A stretch of 48,602 nucleotides of DNA from a bacterium (GTDB lineage Bacteria > Planctomycetota > SZUA-567), in the NCBI GenBank assembly GCA_003245715.1, contig QKCJ01000053.1, forward strand, positions 1 through 48,602, written 5' to 3'. Below are positions 41,615-48,602 of the stretch, piece by piece. The translations under genes and the position numbers were made by a program. Below the pieces are notes generated by a model. It did no database searches. It was not told where the DNA came from and saw nothing but the letters and a program-made list of their open reading frames with translations. The stretch's first letter is position 1. Each line of letters starts with the position of its first letter.

Positions 41615-42910
41615 ATGTCGTATGTAAAACTTGAAAAACCGCCCCTGGGCTGGAACAGCTTTGATTGCTACGGTATTTTTATTAATGAAAAGCAGGTGCT
41701 GGAGAATCTCGAAGCCTTTGACTGTAAACTAAAGCCCTATGGCTATGAATACTTTTGCATTGATGCCGGCTGGTACAGCGAATACGAATTTCAGTTTGAT
41801 GACAGTAAGCCGATTGATAAAGGGACAGCGGTAAACGTAATTGACGAGTACGGGCGCTTTATCGCATCGCCGAAGTTGTTCCCGAACGGGCTGAAATTTA
41901 TCTCGGACAAGTGCCATGAAAAAGGCTTTAAATTCGGCATTCACATCATGCGCGGAATACCGCGGGTGGCCGTCAAACAAAATACTCCAGTCAAAGGTAC
42001 TAAATACTTTGCCCAGGACATTGTCAACGAAGAAGATATTTGTATGTGGAATCCGTTTCTGTACGGCGTTGATATGACCAAACCCGGCGCACAGGAATAT
42101 TATGACAGCGTTATTGAATACCTTGCGGAGTGTGGCGTGGATTTCATTAAGGCAGATGACATTATCGAGCATCCGGAGGAAATTATCGGCGTATCAAAGG
42201 CGATTGGAAAATGCAGCCGTCCGATGGTTTTGAGTCTTTCGCCCGGCAACCACACCAACCCGCTTAATTACGAAACATATAAAAAATACGCAAATACTCT
42301 TCGGGTGACTTCAGATGTTTGGGACAGGCAGAGTGATATTGACAAGTCATTTGACCGTTGGAGAGTATGGCAGGATTTGTGTGATACTGAATTGTTCCTC
42401 GACCTTGATATGATACCGTTTGGCGCGCTGCAGGTTTACAGCAAAGAATCATCAGGTGACGAGCTGCTTTCAGGGGTAGGTTCAAAACGGCTTTCGGATT
42501 ATTCGTTGCCGCAGAAAAGATCATTCATCACTCAAAGAGCTCTTGCCGCTTCTCCGCTCCTGATGGGAGGAGAGTTATGTATGACCCCGGTTGAAGATTT
42601 TGCGCTGATAACAAATGCAGAGATGCTTGAGTGTAATCAGAACTGCATGACTGGCAAAAATATTTATCATGCTGAATTTTTTGAAATCTGGAAGGCAGAG
42701 AAAAAAGGCGACTCATCTCATGGCTGGATCGGAATTTTCAGCAGGCATAATCTGGACAGGAAAATCACCCTCACTGCGCAACTCCTGAAACTTGGTGCAA
42801 ACCTGCCAAAAGAAGTCTACAGTATCTGGGATAATAAAACACTAGAATTCCCTGACGGCATGATTGAAGTAACAATCGGTGCGCATGATGTTTTATTCCT
42901 TAAGTATTAA
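41615..42910 (+). CDS. Cytoplasmic GH27-type alpha-galactosidase
   Basis: 432 residues. PPLGWNSFDCYG at the N-terminus, CIDAGWYSEYEF, DFIKADDI (Asp181, nucleophile) and RVTSDVWDR (Asp234, acid/base) are the clan GH-D marks of GH27. ATG 41615 is preferred, with AAAGGG about eight bases upstream; an in-frame TTG at 41588 and ATG 41609 lie earlier. There is no signal peptide. It is the last gene of the IclR/sulfatase unit and ends in a strong terminator. It probably takes alpha-galactose off imported, possibly sulfated, oligosaccharides; alpha-N-acetylgalactosaminidase is a related possibility. Confidence 0.9.
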   Translation: MSYVKLEKPPLGWNSFDCYGIFINEKQVLENLEAFDCKLKPYGYEYFCIDAGWYSEYEFQFDDSKPIDKGTAVNVIDEYGRFIASPKLFPNGLKFISDKCHEKGFKFGIHIMRGIPRVAVKQNTPVKGTKYFAQDIVNEEDICMWNPFLYGVDMTKPGAQEYYDSVIEYLAECGVDFIKADDIIEHPEEIIGVSKAIGKCSRPMVLSLSPGNHTNPLNYETYKKYANTLRVTSDVWDRQSDIDKSFDRWRVWQDLCDTELFLDLDMIPFGALQVYSKESSGDELLSGVGSKRLSDYSLPQKRSFITQRALAASPLLMGGELCMTPVEDFALITNAEMLECNQNCMTGKNIYHAEFFEIWKAEKKGDSSHGWIGIFSRHNLDRKITLTAQLLKLGANLPKEVYSIWDNKTLEFPDGMIEVTIGAHDVLFLKY

Positions 42911-42946
42911 TTGTCTGAAAGTTGACTGAAGTTTTTTGCAGATATG

Positions 42947-42984
42947 TCAAAGCCATTGCCTGATTAGCAATGGCTTTGATTTTT
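42947..42984 (+). terminator. Rho-independent terminator after the GH27 gene
   Basis: A perfect 13-bp inverted repeat (42947-42959 with 42967-42979; TCAAAGCCATTGC/GCAATGGCTTTGA) with a 7-nt loop and five T. Confidence 0.93.
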
Positions 42985-43050
42985 AAGAATATCAGTTGTA
43001 TTTCAAGAAATTCGTCATCACATTTAAGTCACTACTTATATTGAAAAGCG

Positions 43051-44139
43051 TTAGTTGTTGATCTCTTTCAAGACAACATCATCAATCCACCAGTTGCCAC
43101 TGTTTCCGTGGTTCAGGAAAATCAGCTGGGCTTTTTCATCATCACGAGGCGATGTGAATTCATAGGAATTACTGGTCCATTTATCGGCGATGGATAATTT
43201 GGTGTGGATGTAAGGTACGGTTCCTTTTTGATTGCAGCGGAACAATAAGGTCGGGCCATCAGCCATTCCTGTTTGGCGGCTGGAAAATGAGAGCTGGTAT
43301 TTCTGGCCTTTTTTCAGCGGAACATAGGTGAAGATAACAGGCCAAGCTTGTCTGCCGCCACTGAAAATTGTGGAAATCTGCTGGCAATAGTTACCGCTTT
43401 TAGGCGTTTCATTGTTTATCTTGAAGATGGCGATTTCTTCTCTGGATTTGTCGGCCGGCATATTCCAGATATCATGTAGCCAGCCATATGGCACTCCATT
43501 GCTGTTAATTGCTTCAAACCCGCCATTGGAGATGAGGTTGTTTTCATAGGCCGTTCCGGTCTCTGATCCTATGAACTTGGGGATATCAATAGCGGAGTCA
43601 AAGATTTTAAGGCCACTTAATTCTCCGGTAAAATTTTTTGAGCCCAGCCGTATTTTAGCTATCGGATTAATCTTTGGCATTTTCAATTTTTTCTCGCCGA
43701 TTTTTTTGCCGTTAAAATAAAAGCTGCCAATGACATTCTTGTTTGTATCTGTTTTCCAGCAGAATATCCAGTTATATGACTGAGCGGGCGACACCTGCTG
43801 CCCATTTGAAAGGCTGTCTTTCTCTTTGAAAAAGCCATAAACCATCGGGATTTTTCCTGCGTGGTAAAGAAACTCAAAATAACCGCCATCACCAACAAGC
43901 GCAAGGATATTCGTGGTATTTTCAGGTGTTGTTTCTTTTGACGATTTAACCCAAACTGAAACGGTCCCTTCCTCAAGAGGTTTCGGCAATTCGATATTGA
44001 CAACCTGCCCGGCAAGCGCAATCCCATCTCCTTTTTCCGTTTTTACAACATACTTCGCCGGGATGGAAACGCTGATTTCTTCGCAATAGGAAGTTGAAAT
44101 TACGAGTCCGAGAATTATTAACAGTTTATATGCTTGCAT
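43051..44139 (-). CDS. Secreted LamG-like plus CBM4/9-like carbohydrate-binding protein
   Basis: 362 residues with a signal peptide (MQAYKLLIILGLVISTSYC). About 25-185 is a LamG/concanavalin-like sandwich (GTVSVWVKSS, GSFYFNGKKIGEKKL, GELSGLKIFDSAI). About 200-360 is a CBM4/9-like jelly roll (LISNGGFEAINSNGVPYGW, ending WWIDDVVLKEI). No catalytic residues are recognised, so it is probably a binding or display protein. It starts 10 bp after the GH39-like gene, as the third gene of a pseudopilin cluster. Confidence 0.72.
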   Translation of the reverse strand: MQAYKLLIILGLVISTSYCEEISVSIPAKYVVKTEKGDGIALAGQVVNIELPKPLEEGTVSVWVKSSKETTPENTTNILALVGDGGYFEFLYHAGKIPMVYGFFKEKDSLSNGQQVSPAQSYNWIFCWKTDTNKNVIGSFYFNGKKIGEKKLKMPKINPIAKIRLGSKNFTGELSGLKIFDSAIDIPKFIGSETGTAYENNLISNGGFEAINSNGVPYGWLHDIWNMPADKSREEIAIFKINNETPKSGNYCQQISTIFSGGRQAWPVIFTYVPLKKGQKYQLSFSSRQTGMADGPTLLFRCNQKGTVPYIHTKLSIADKWTSNSYEFTSPRDDEKAQLIFLNHGNSGNWWIDDVVLKEINN

Positions 44140-44149
44140 CTGAAACCTT

Positions 44150-47100
44150 TCATTTAATTAAGACTAATGAGCCATATTTGGAGACATTTTTGTAATTATC
44201 CGCACCGCCACACCAACCCACGATACTCTTTCTGCCGCCTTTGACGCGGACGTTGCCAAGTGATGAACGATCAAGGTCATTGTCGTTGATGACTACATCA
44301 CATCCCAACGCATCAAAAGGTTTTATTACGCCGCCCATAAACTGGAAAGAGCTGAAGGGGATTTTAAGTTCTATAATATAGCCATCCTTCTGCAGCGAAC
44401 TTGCCATTGTGAGAGTGTTTGCCTTGAAAAATTGCCCTGTTCTGAGAACAAAGGTTTCGGGTTTTGAAATACCGTTATTGGTCGCAGGACCAAGGAGCAC
44501 CTGAAAGAAGCGGTCGGTAATCTCCGGACTTAATGGATAAGGCAATTCCGGGCATGGGTTGAAAAATAACTCAACACAGTCACCGTTCCACATGGCCGCA
44601 GCCGAGTAATTGCGCCCGACCAAATTGTCTTTTACAATTATGGCAATGTAAAGGTTCTGCTGATCCCATGCTGCATAAGCTTTACCGTGAACATCTTCCT
44701 TGCCTTCCCACTTGCCTAAATAAGGTTTATCAATATCAATCCCGTCTATTAATGACCAGTCGGATAAATCTCCGTCAATGCGTTTCTCTTTTTGCGATTT
44801 TGTCGCAGACCAGACCTTTATGGTTGTTTGCCTGACAGATGTTTTTTTGTCGGAGGTCAGCGCTTCAATGTTAAGTTGTACATTTCCGCCGGTAAATTCC
44901 TCAACAGGGATATTGATGATTTTTGTCCCTCCAGCATCAATAACTTCGTCATACGTTGAGGTCCCTCCGGTCACTTCCTGAAACAGTATCTGCTTTGGCT
45001 CAATGTCTTCAAAGGCGACAGTTTCCTGTTTGAACTTGATATTATTAGTAAGCGGATTTATTTTGAGTACTCCTGAAATATTTTTCAGGGTATTATTTTT
45101 TATTTCCACCGACAAATGACCACGGGAAAATCTTGGATTGCCAATTGAAACGCTATGCAGGCCTTCAATTCTGGCATCATCGAGTGCTTTTTTAAGTTGT
45201 TGGGCTTGCCCGGTGAACTTGATGATATGTGGGATCGGTAGTTTGAAATTCAAGTCTTTTCTGCTGTAATTTTCTCCATAGATATCTGCAATCGCCACTT
45301 TATCTGAAACACTTTCCGGTAAAGTTATTTTTAATGATTCGGTCGGTTTTTCATTCCAGATAATCGCGTAGGCGGTATCGCCCTTCTCAAAAATAAAATA
45401 CGGCATTTCGCTGTAGATCATACTGCAGGCATACAGCGGCACATTACGCAGATATTCAGGGATGGTTCTGTTCATTGCTGTGAATTTTTTACGGAAGGTG
45501 ACAGGCATGACGCCGATACTCTTTGAAGCAGCGATTGCTGAAATCACTTTGTCTTTCTCACCGGCAGGGAAGCTGATAAATAACGGGATATTAAGCGAAT
45601 AGGTATTTTCCTGGTGAGTGGCCGCATTTCCTGACAGGTTTGTGACGTTTGCGGCAGCAGGCAGTTTTTCCTTAAAGGCCAGCTTGATATCTCTTTCATT
45701 ATAAGGAGCATACAGCGCAACTATGCAGTCCTGATTATCCCGGTTAGTGAACAGGTAGCCTGTAATTCCGGGAGGTGTTTTAATTAATCCAGAGGTGTCT
45801 GTATGGTATAATTTGTTGGCAATCACTGCAAGCGGAGCGACAAAAGCCGTTGGGCCACCATCAAAATCGCGAATAGGAATATCATCAAAATCCTGCCTTG
45901 ACATCCCCATAACATAATTATTGCTTAAATAATAATAACTTACGCCAATCCGCCCCTGTCCTAACTCGTCAATAACCCTGATCGCTGCAAGGTTCATTCT
46001 TAAAATTGCTTTGTCTTTTTCATGTGGGCCAAACTCGCTGGCTGGGTGTATACTTACACTGCTTGGATTATATTCCGATTGCCAGATTTTAACGCCAGCT
46101 TTTTCTATGATATTTTTTTCTTCATTATTGACGGCATAATGCTTGTCGTAATAATCAATATTCTCAAGACCGCCGCCATTGACAAAGGCGTCAAACCAGC
46201 TTTTTGAGCCTGCAGAAAGGCTATTGGCGCCACCCATGATTTTAGCGTTGGGATCGTTTTTTCTGATAATGCCTTCTGCAATTTTATGGAATTTAACAAA
46301 CTCCTCAGGGGTTCCGCCGTTAAAGAAAGAACCGGAAGCTTCATTCCATATTTCGTAACAGGCAATTTTGTTTTTGTTATGGGTGGTGTAATTTTCAACA
46401 AAATTAGCCCAGTCATTAAAGTCCTTTGGGCGGAAGCGCCATTTCTCCGTGTCGTTTGCGCTTGCCGGAGCCTGCGCAGCCCATATTGGTGTAAACAGGA
46501 AAGTGGAGAGGATATTGAATTTGTTGTCGATAAGTTTCTGAATCAGATCATCGCGCCAGACAAACTTGTTCTTTTGAGGCTCGACCCTTCCCCAGGCTGA
46601 AATATCGGTATTGTCATTCATGCCGCAGGAGCGCCACCACTTGGCTCCGAGTATTTTTGCCATTTGAATATTTTCATCGCAGATCGTGCCGTCAAAACCG
46701 AAATATGGCATTCCCTGATCAAAGCTATCCGGATTCCTTGGCTTGGGAACCACCGCATATGTTGCCCCGCTGATGTATTGATTGTTGTCGATATTTAAAA
46801 GTATTCTGAAGACACCGTTTTCCTTTATGGAATAGTCATTTTTAAAGGTCTTTATCTCGTTTGGCATTAATTCAGCTTCAAAGTTTTTTACATCTACATT
46901 ATTGAAAAACACATCCTGAATTATGATTTTGTATTTTGTTTTCACCGTCTTCTCAGACATATTAAACAATGTTACTGAAAAGGGTAATGTCTGGCCGCTG
47001 TGATATATTCTGTTGAAGTTACCGGGAATTCGGACGGTTCCTTCGATATTGTTTTTGGGCTGATATTCAGACAACGCGCCGGATTCAAGCTGTACTGCGT

Positions 47101-47563
47101 CCAGATCGAAAATTTTGTTATCAAGCGTTTGCAGTAATAGATAATAGCGCCCGGCAACCGTTACTTTCACTTGCACATGATAACGCTTCCATTGATTATC
47201 AAGCAGGAATTTTTTGCTGGCGATTGTGTGCGAGGGTCTGTTGTTGGTCTGTAATGAAAGATCCACTTGAGCTTTTTCGTCGCTTTTGAGATAGGCAGAA
47301 AGAGTATATGTTCCCGGCGTTAACCATTTGGCGTATGAGCGTGTTTTTTTTGTTTGGAGGGACTTCCTGCCGTTGGCGCCTCCATTTTGCTGTTTACCGG
47401 TTCCCTGCCAGCCGTAACCTTCCCAGCCGTAAAATGAAATGGTCTCACCTGTAAGTCCGGGGATTTTTTCCTGTAATTCAAAACTGCTGTTATCAAGCAG
47501 ATTGCCGGCGTATGCAGAAAAAATGGAACTGAATATCAATAAAGCCAACAGCGGTTTGTTCAT
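44150..47563 (-). CDS. Secreted clan GH-A glycosidase (GH39-like) with CBM domains
   Basis: 1137 residues. The signal peptide ends near IFSAYA. About 21-155 is a CBM4/9-like domain (NLLDNSSFELQ). About 280-590 is a TIM barrel with CYEIWNEASG (acid/base Glu408) and IWQSEYNPSS (nucleophile Glu497), the clan GH-A pattern as in GH39. Beta-rich domains follow, and about 925-1137 is a CBM9-like domain (RIDGDLSDW, NLYIAIIVKDN, DCVELFFNP). It is secreted and probably acts on a polysaccharide backbone or side chain. It starts 13 bp after a pseudopilin and is followed by a LamG/CBM protein. The sugar specificity is unknown. Confidence 0.82.
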   Translation of the reverse strand: MNKPLLALLIFSSIFSAYAGNLLDNSSFELQEKIPGLTGETISFYGWEGYGWQGTGKQQNGGANGRKSLQTKKTRSYAKWLTPGTYTLSAYLKSDEKAQVDLSLQTNNRPSHTIASKKFLLDNQWKRYHVQVKVTVAGRYYLLLQTLDNKIFDLDAVQLESGALSEYQPKNNIEGTVRIPGNFNRIYHSGQTLPFSVTLFNMSEKTVKTKYKIIIQDVFFNNVDVKNFEAELMPNEIKTFKNDYSIKENGVFRILLNIDNNQYISGATYAVVPKPRNPDSFDQGMPYFGFDGTICDENIQMAKILGAKWWRSCGMNDNTDISAWGRVEPQKNKFVWRDDLIQKLIDNKFNILSTFLFTPIWAAQAPASANDTEKWRFRPKDFNDWANFVENYTTHNKNKIACYEIWNEASGSFFNGGTPEEFVKFHKIAEGIIRKNDPNAKIMGGANSLSAGSKSWFDAFVNGGGLENIDYYDKHYAVNNEEKNIIEKAGVKIWQSEYNPSSVSIHPASEFGPHEKDKAILRMNLAAIRVIDELGQGRIGVSYYYLSNNYVMGMSRQDFDDIPIRDFDGGPTAFVAPLAVIANKLYHTDTSGLIKTPPGITGYLFTNRDNQDCIVALYAPYNERDIKLAFKEKLPAAANVTNLSGNAATHQENTYSLNIPLFISFPAGEKDKVISAIAASKSIGVMPVTFRKKFTAMNRTIPEYLRNVPLYACSMIYSEMPYFIFEKGDTAYAIIWNEKPTESLKITLPESVSDKVAIADIYGENYSRKDLNFKLPIPHIIKFTGQAQQLKKALDDARIEGLHSVSIGNPRFSRGHLSVEIKNNTLKNISGVLKINPLTNNIKFKQETVAFEDIEPKQILFQEVTGGTSTYDEVIDAGGTKIINIPVEEFTGGNVQLNIEALTSDKKTSVRQTTIKVWSATKSQKEKRIDGDLSDWSLIDGIDIDKPYLGKWEGKEDVHGKAYAAWDQQNLYIAIIVKDNLVGRNYSAAAMWNGDCVELFFNPCPELPYPLSPEITDRFFQVLLGPATNNGISKPETFVLRTGQFFKANTLTMASSLQKDGYIIELKIPFSSFQFMGGVIKPFDALGCDVVINDNDLDRSSLGNVRVKGGRKSIVGWCGGADNYKNVSKYGSLVLIK

Positions 47564-47576
47564 CAGATGACCCTTC

Positions 47577-48284
47577 TTATTTTATAACTTTAAAATAATA
47601 TCCATTATCGAAATAACACATGCTAAACATATTCCGGACAGAGGAGTCGCAGAACAGATAGTTGATTGTAAGCCCCGGATGGATGGGGGTCTCATTTGTG
47701 GAGGAACCCCAGCAAAATGACGAACCCAGTAAATTGTTGGTCATAATGCGTTCTGTCAGGACAATGGTGTCTGACGGCTTTTTTACTGAAGTTATCTTTA
47801 CCGATACTACCTCGGTTTTGGCAATTCCATAACCATTGGTCCCTCCGTATTGATTGAGTGAATAGCTTCTGGCCCATGAGCCGAAACCATTATCAATATC
47901 CCCGCCCGGACATAAATACAGAGGGCTTTGGTATTCTTGATAAGTAACAGTAGATAAATACTTGAGATTCTTTATGCTTTGCGGCCAGTCTCTTCCATCG
48001 TAAATGCAAAACTGATCGTCCCATGAAATCACAGACGTACCGAATGTAAGAGCGCCGCTTGGTAACGAGCTGTTGTTGTCGCCGCAGTAACTCATCATCG
48101 CAGTGCCGATTTGCTTGATATTGTTGGCACAGCTTATACTCTTTGCACTCTCAAGAGCATTGCGAAGAGATGGAGCGAGCATTGATGCCAGAATACTGAT
48201 AATTGCTATGACAACAAGCATCTCTATCAGGGTAAAGCCATGGCGTTCCACCAGACTGGCCGGCGCATGCCTGTATATCGTCAT
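47577..48284 (-). CDS. Prepilin-type pseudopilin, copy 3
   Basis: 236 residues from ATG 48284, chosen because AGGAGG lies directly upstream and the product then has a normal leader ([16 protein letters not shown]); the frame extends to 48362 without support. The prepilin site and helix [20 protein letters not shown] are followed by CANNIKQIG. The C-terminal signature is degenerate: [14 protein letters not shown] has ten residues between His and Asp, and Ser instead of Gly. It heads the cluster with the GH39-like and LamG/CBM genes. The role in secretion is inferred from the family. Confidence 0.88.
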   Translation of the reverse strand: MTIYRHAPASLVERHGFTLIEMLVVIAIISILASMLAPSLRNALESAKSISCANNIKQIGTAMMSYCGDNNSSLPSGALTFGTSVISWDDQFCIYDGRDWPQSIKNLKYLSTVTYQEYQSPLYLCPGGDIDNGFGSWARSYSLNQYGGTNGYGIAKTEVVSVKITSVKKPSDTIVLTERIMTNNLLGSSFCWGSSTNETPIHPGLTINYLFCDSSVRNMFSMCYFDNGYYFKVIK

Positions 48285-48461
48285 TTTTTCCTCCTTTTGC
48301 TGAAAGGAAAATATCATAAATGCTTTTTGTATCGGTGTCGACCTAAATAAACGCGTTATCATTATTCTGCCGCAAATTAATATCGGGATAAGCTTTTTTG
48401 CAATTCAATGCCCATAAACTGCCTGGTATAATTATCATGTTTTTCATTAAACTGAGTCACG

Positions 48462-48477
48462 GACAAATTAATTTGTC
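48462..48477. promoter_or_regulatory. Perfect 16-bp palindrome upstream of the third pseudopilin cluster
   Basis: GACAAATTAATTTGTC is fully self-complementary and lies about 180 bp before the pseudopilin start. It resembles the 2871-2890 palindrome in its CAAAT/ATTTG core. No convincing promoter was seen in 48285-48602, and no gene is recognised there. Confidence 0.4.
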
Positions 48478-48602
48478 GTTATGTTTACACTGTACAATAG
48501 TTATTCGCATAAACAATAGGCAATAATTATATGCTATATGCAAATATAATATGGGATTGATGTTGAAAAATAAGGTATTGTCGAGTATAATGGATATTGT
48601 TT

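Noticed and set aside
1..48602. CRISPR arrays, tRNA or rRNA genes, transposases, integrases and phage genes
   Set aside because: None seen on reading both strands; repeats found are short operator-like palindromes or terminators only.

Overview
The window reads as chromosome from a free-living or host-associated glycan degrader, most likely of the PVC superphylum and probably Lentisphaerota (an inference from gene content, not a phylogeny). The pointers are three short prepilin-type pseudopilins with a C-terminal H-x(9-11)-D[G/S] signature, each next to very large secreted glycosidases, together with many FGly sulfatases, IclR/AraC regulators and intracellular glycoside hydrolases. There are no rRNA or tRNA genes, CRISPR arrays, insertion sequences, phage genes or plasmid genes. 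Coding is dense and the long frames look intact.

Layout. 1-300: 3' end of a GH2 beta-mannosidase-like gene and its terminator. 302-2671 (-): cytoplasmic sulfatase and an IclR-type regulator with a tandem-palindrome operator. 3093-7957 (+): pseudopilin and a 1385-residue secreted GH42-like multidomain enzyme. 7967-10422 (-): SGNH-like protein and MBOAT O-acyltransferase, a polysaccharide O-acetylation pair. 10701-11846 (+): EstB-like serine hydrolase. 11837-15921: AraC regulator divergent from a cytoplasmic GH106-like glycosidase. 16034-18739 (-): P-type Ca2+-ATPase-like pump. 19101-23832 (+): second pseudopilin, a DNRLRE/CBM96-like secreted protein and a secreted clan-A glycosidase with a CBM9-like tail. 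23958-26934: GH127 beta-L-arabinofuranosidase-like gene divergent from an AraC regulator. 27172-32717 (+): IclR regulator, then a tightly packed operon of RraA-family aldolase, Zn-dehydrogenase, KduD, GH105 and 2-hydroxyacid dehydrogenase. 32996-34825 (+): GH36 alpha-galactosidase behind a 30-bp perfect palindrome. 35206-38951 (+): membrane-anchored periplasmic-binding protein translationally overlapped with a hybrid histidine kinase. 39371-42910 (+): IclR regulator, cytoplasmic sulfatase and GH27-type alpha-galactosidase. 43051-48284 (-): third pseudopilin, secreted GH39-like enzyme and secreted LamG/CBM protein.

How it fits together. Three secreted, pseudopilin-linked systems appear to attack polymer outside the cell. 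At least seven enzymes without signal peptides (two sulfatases, GH106-like, GH127, GH105, GH36, GH27) would finish imported oligosaccharides inside. KduD and the neighbouring dehydrogenases and aldolase would take up the unsaturated uronate released by GH105. The combination of alpha-galactose, arabinofuranose, rhamnose-like, unsaturated uronate and sulfate chemistry suggests pectin/rhamnogalacturonan-like or sulfated algal or host glycans; no single substrate can be named. No sugar transporter lies in the window.

The most unusual points are the pseudopilin plus giant glycosidase module repeated three times, with palindromes on the promoters of two copies; the binding-protein/hybrid-kinase pair with no transporter; the partial kdu-type operon with non-standard partners; and a set of roughly 16-30 bp operator-like palindromes.
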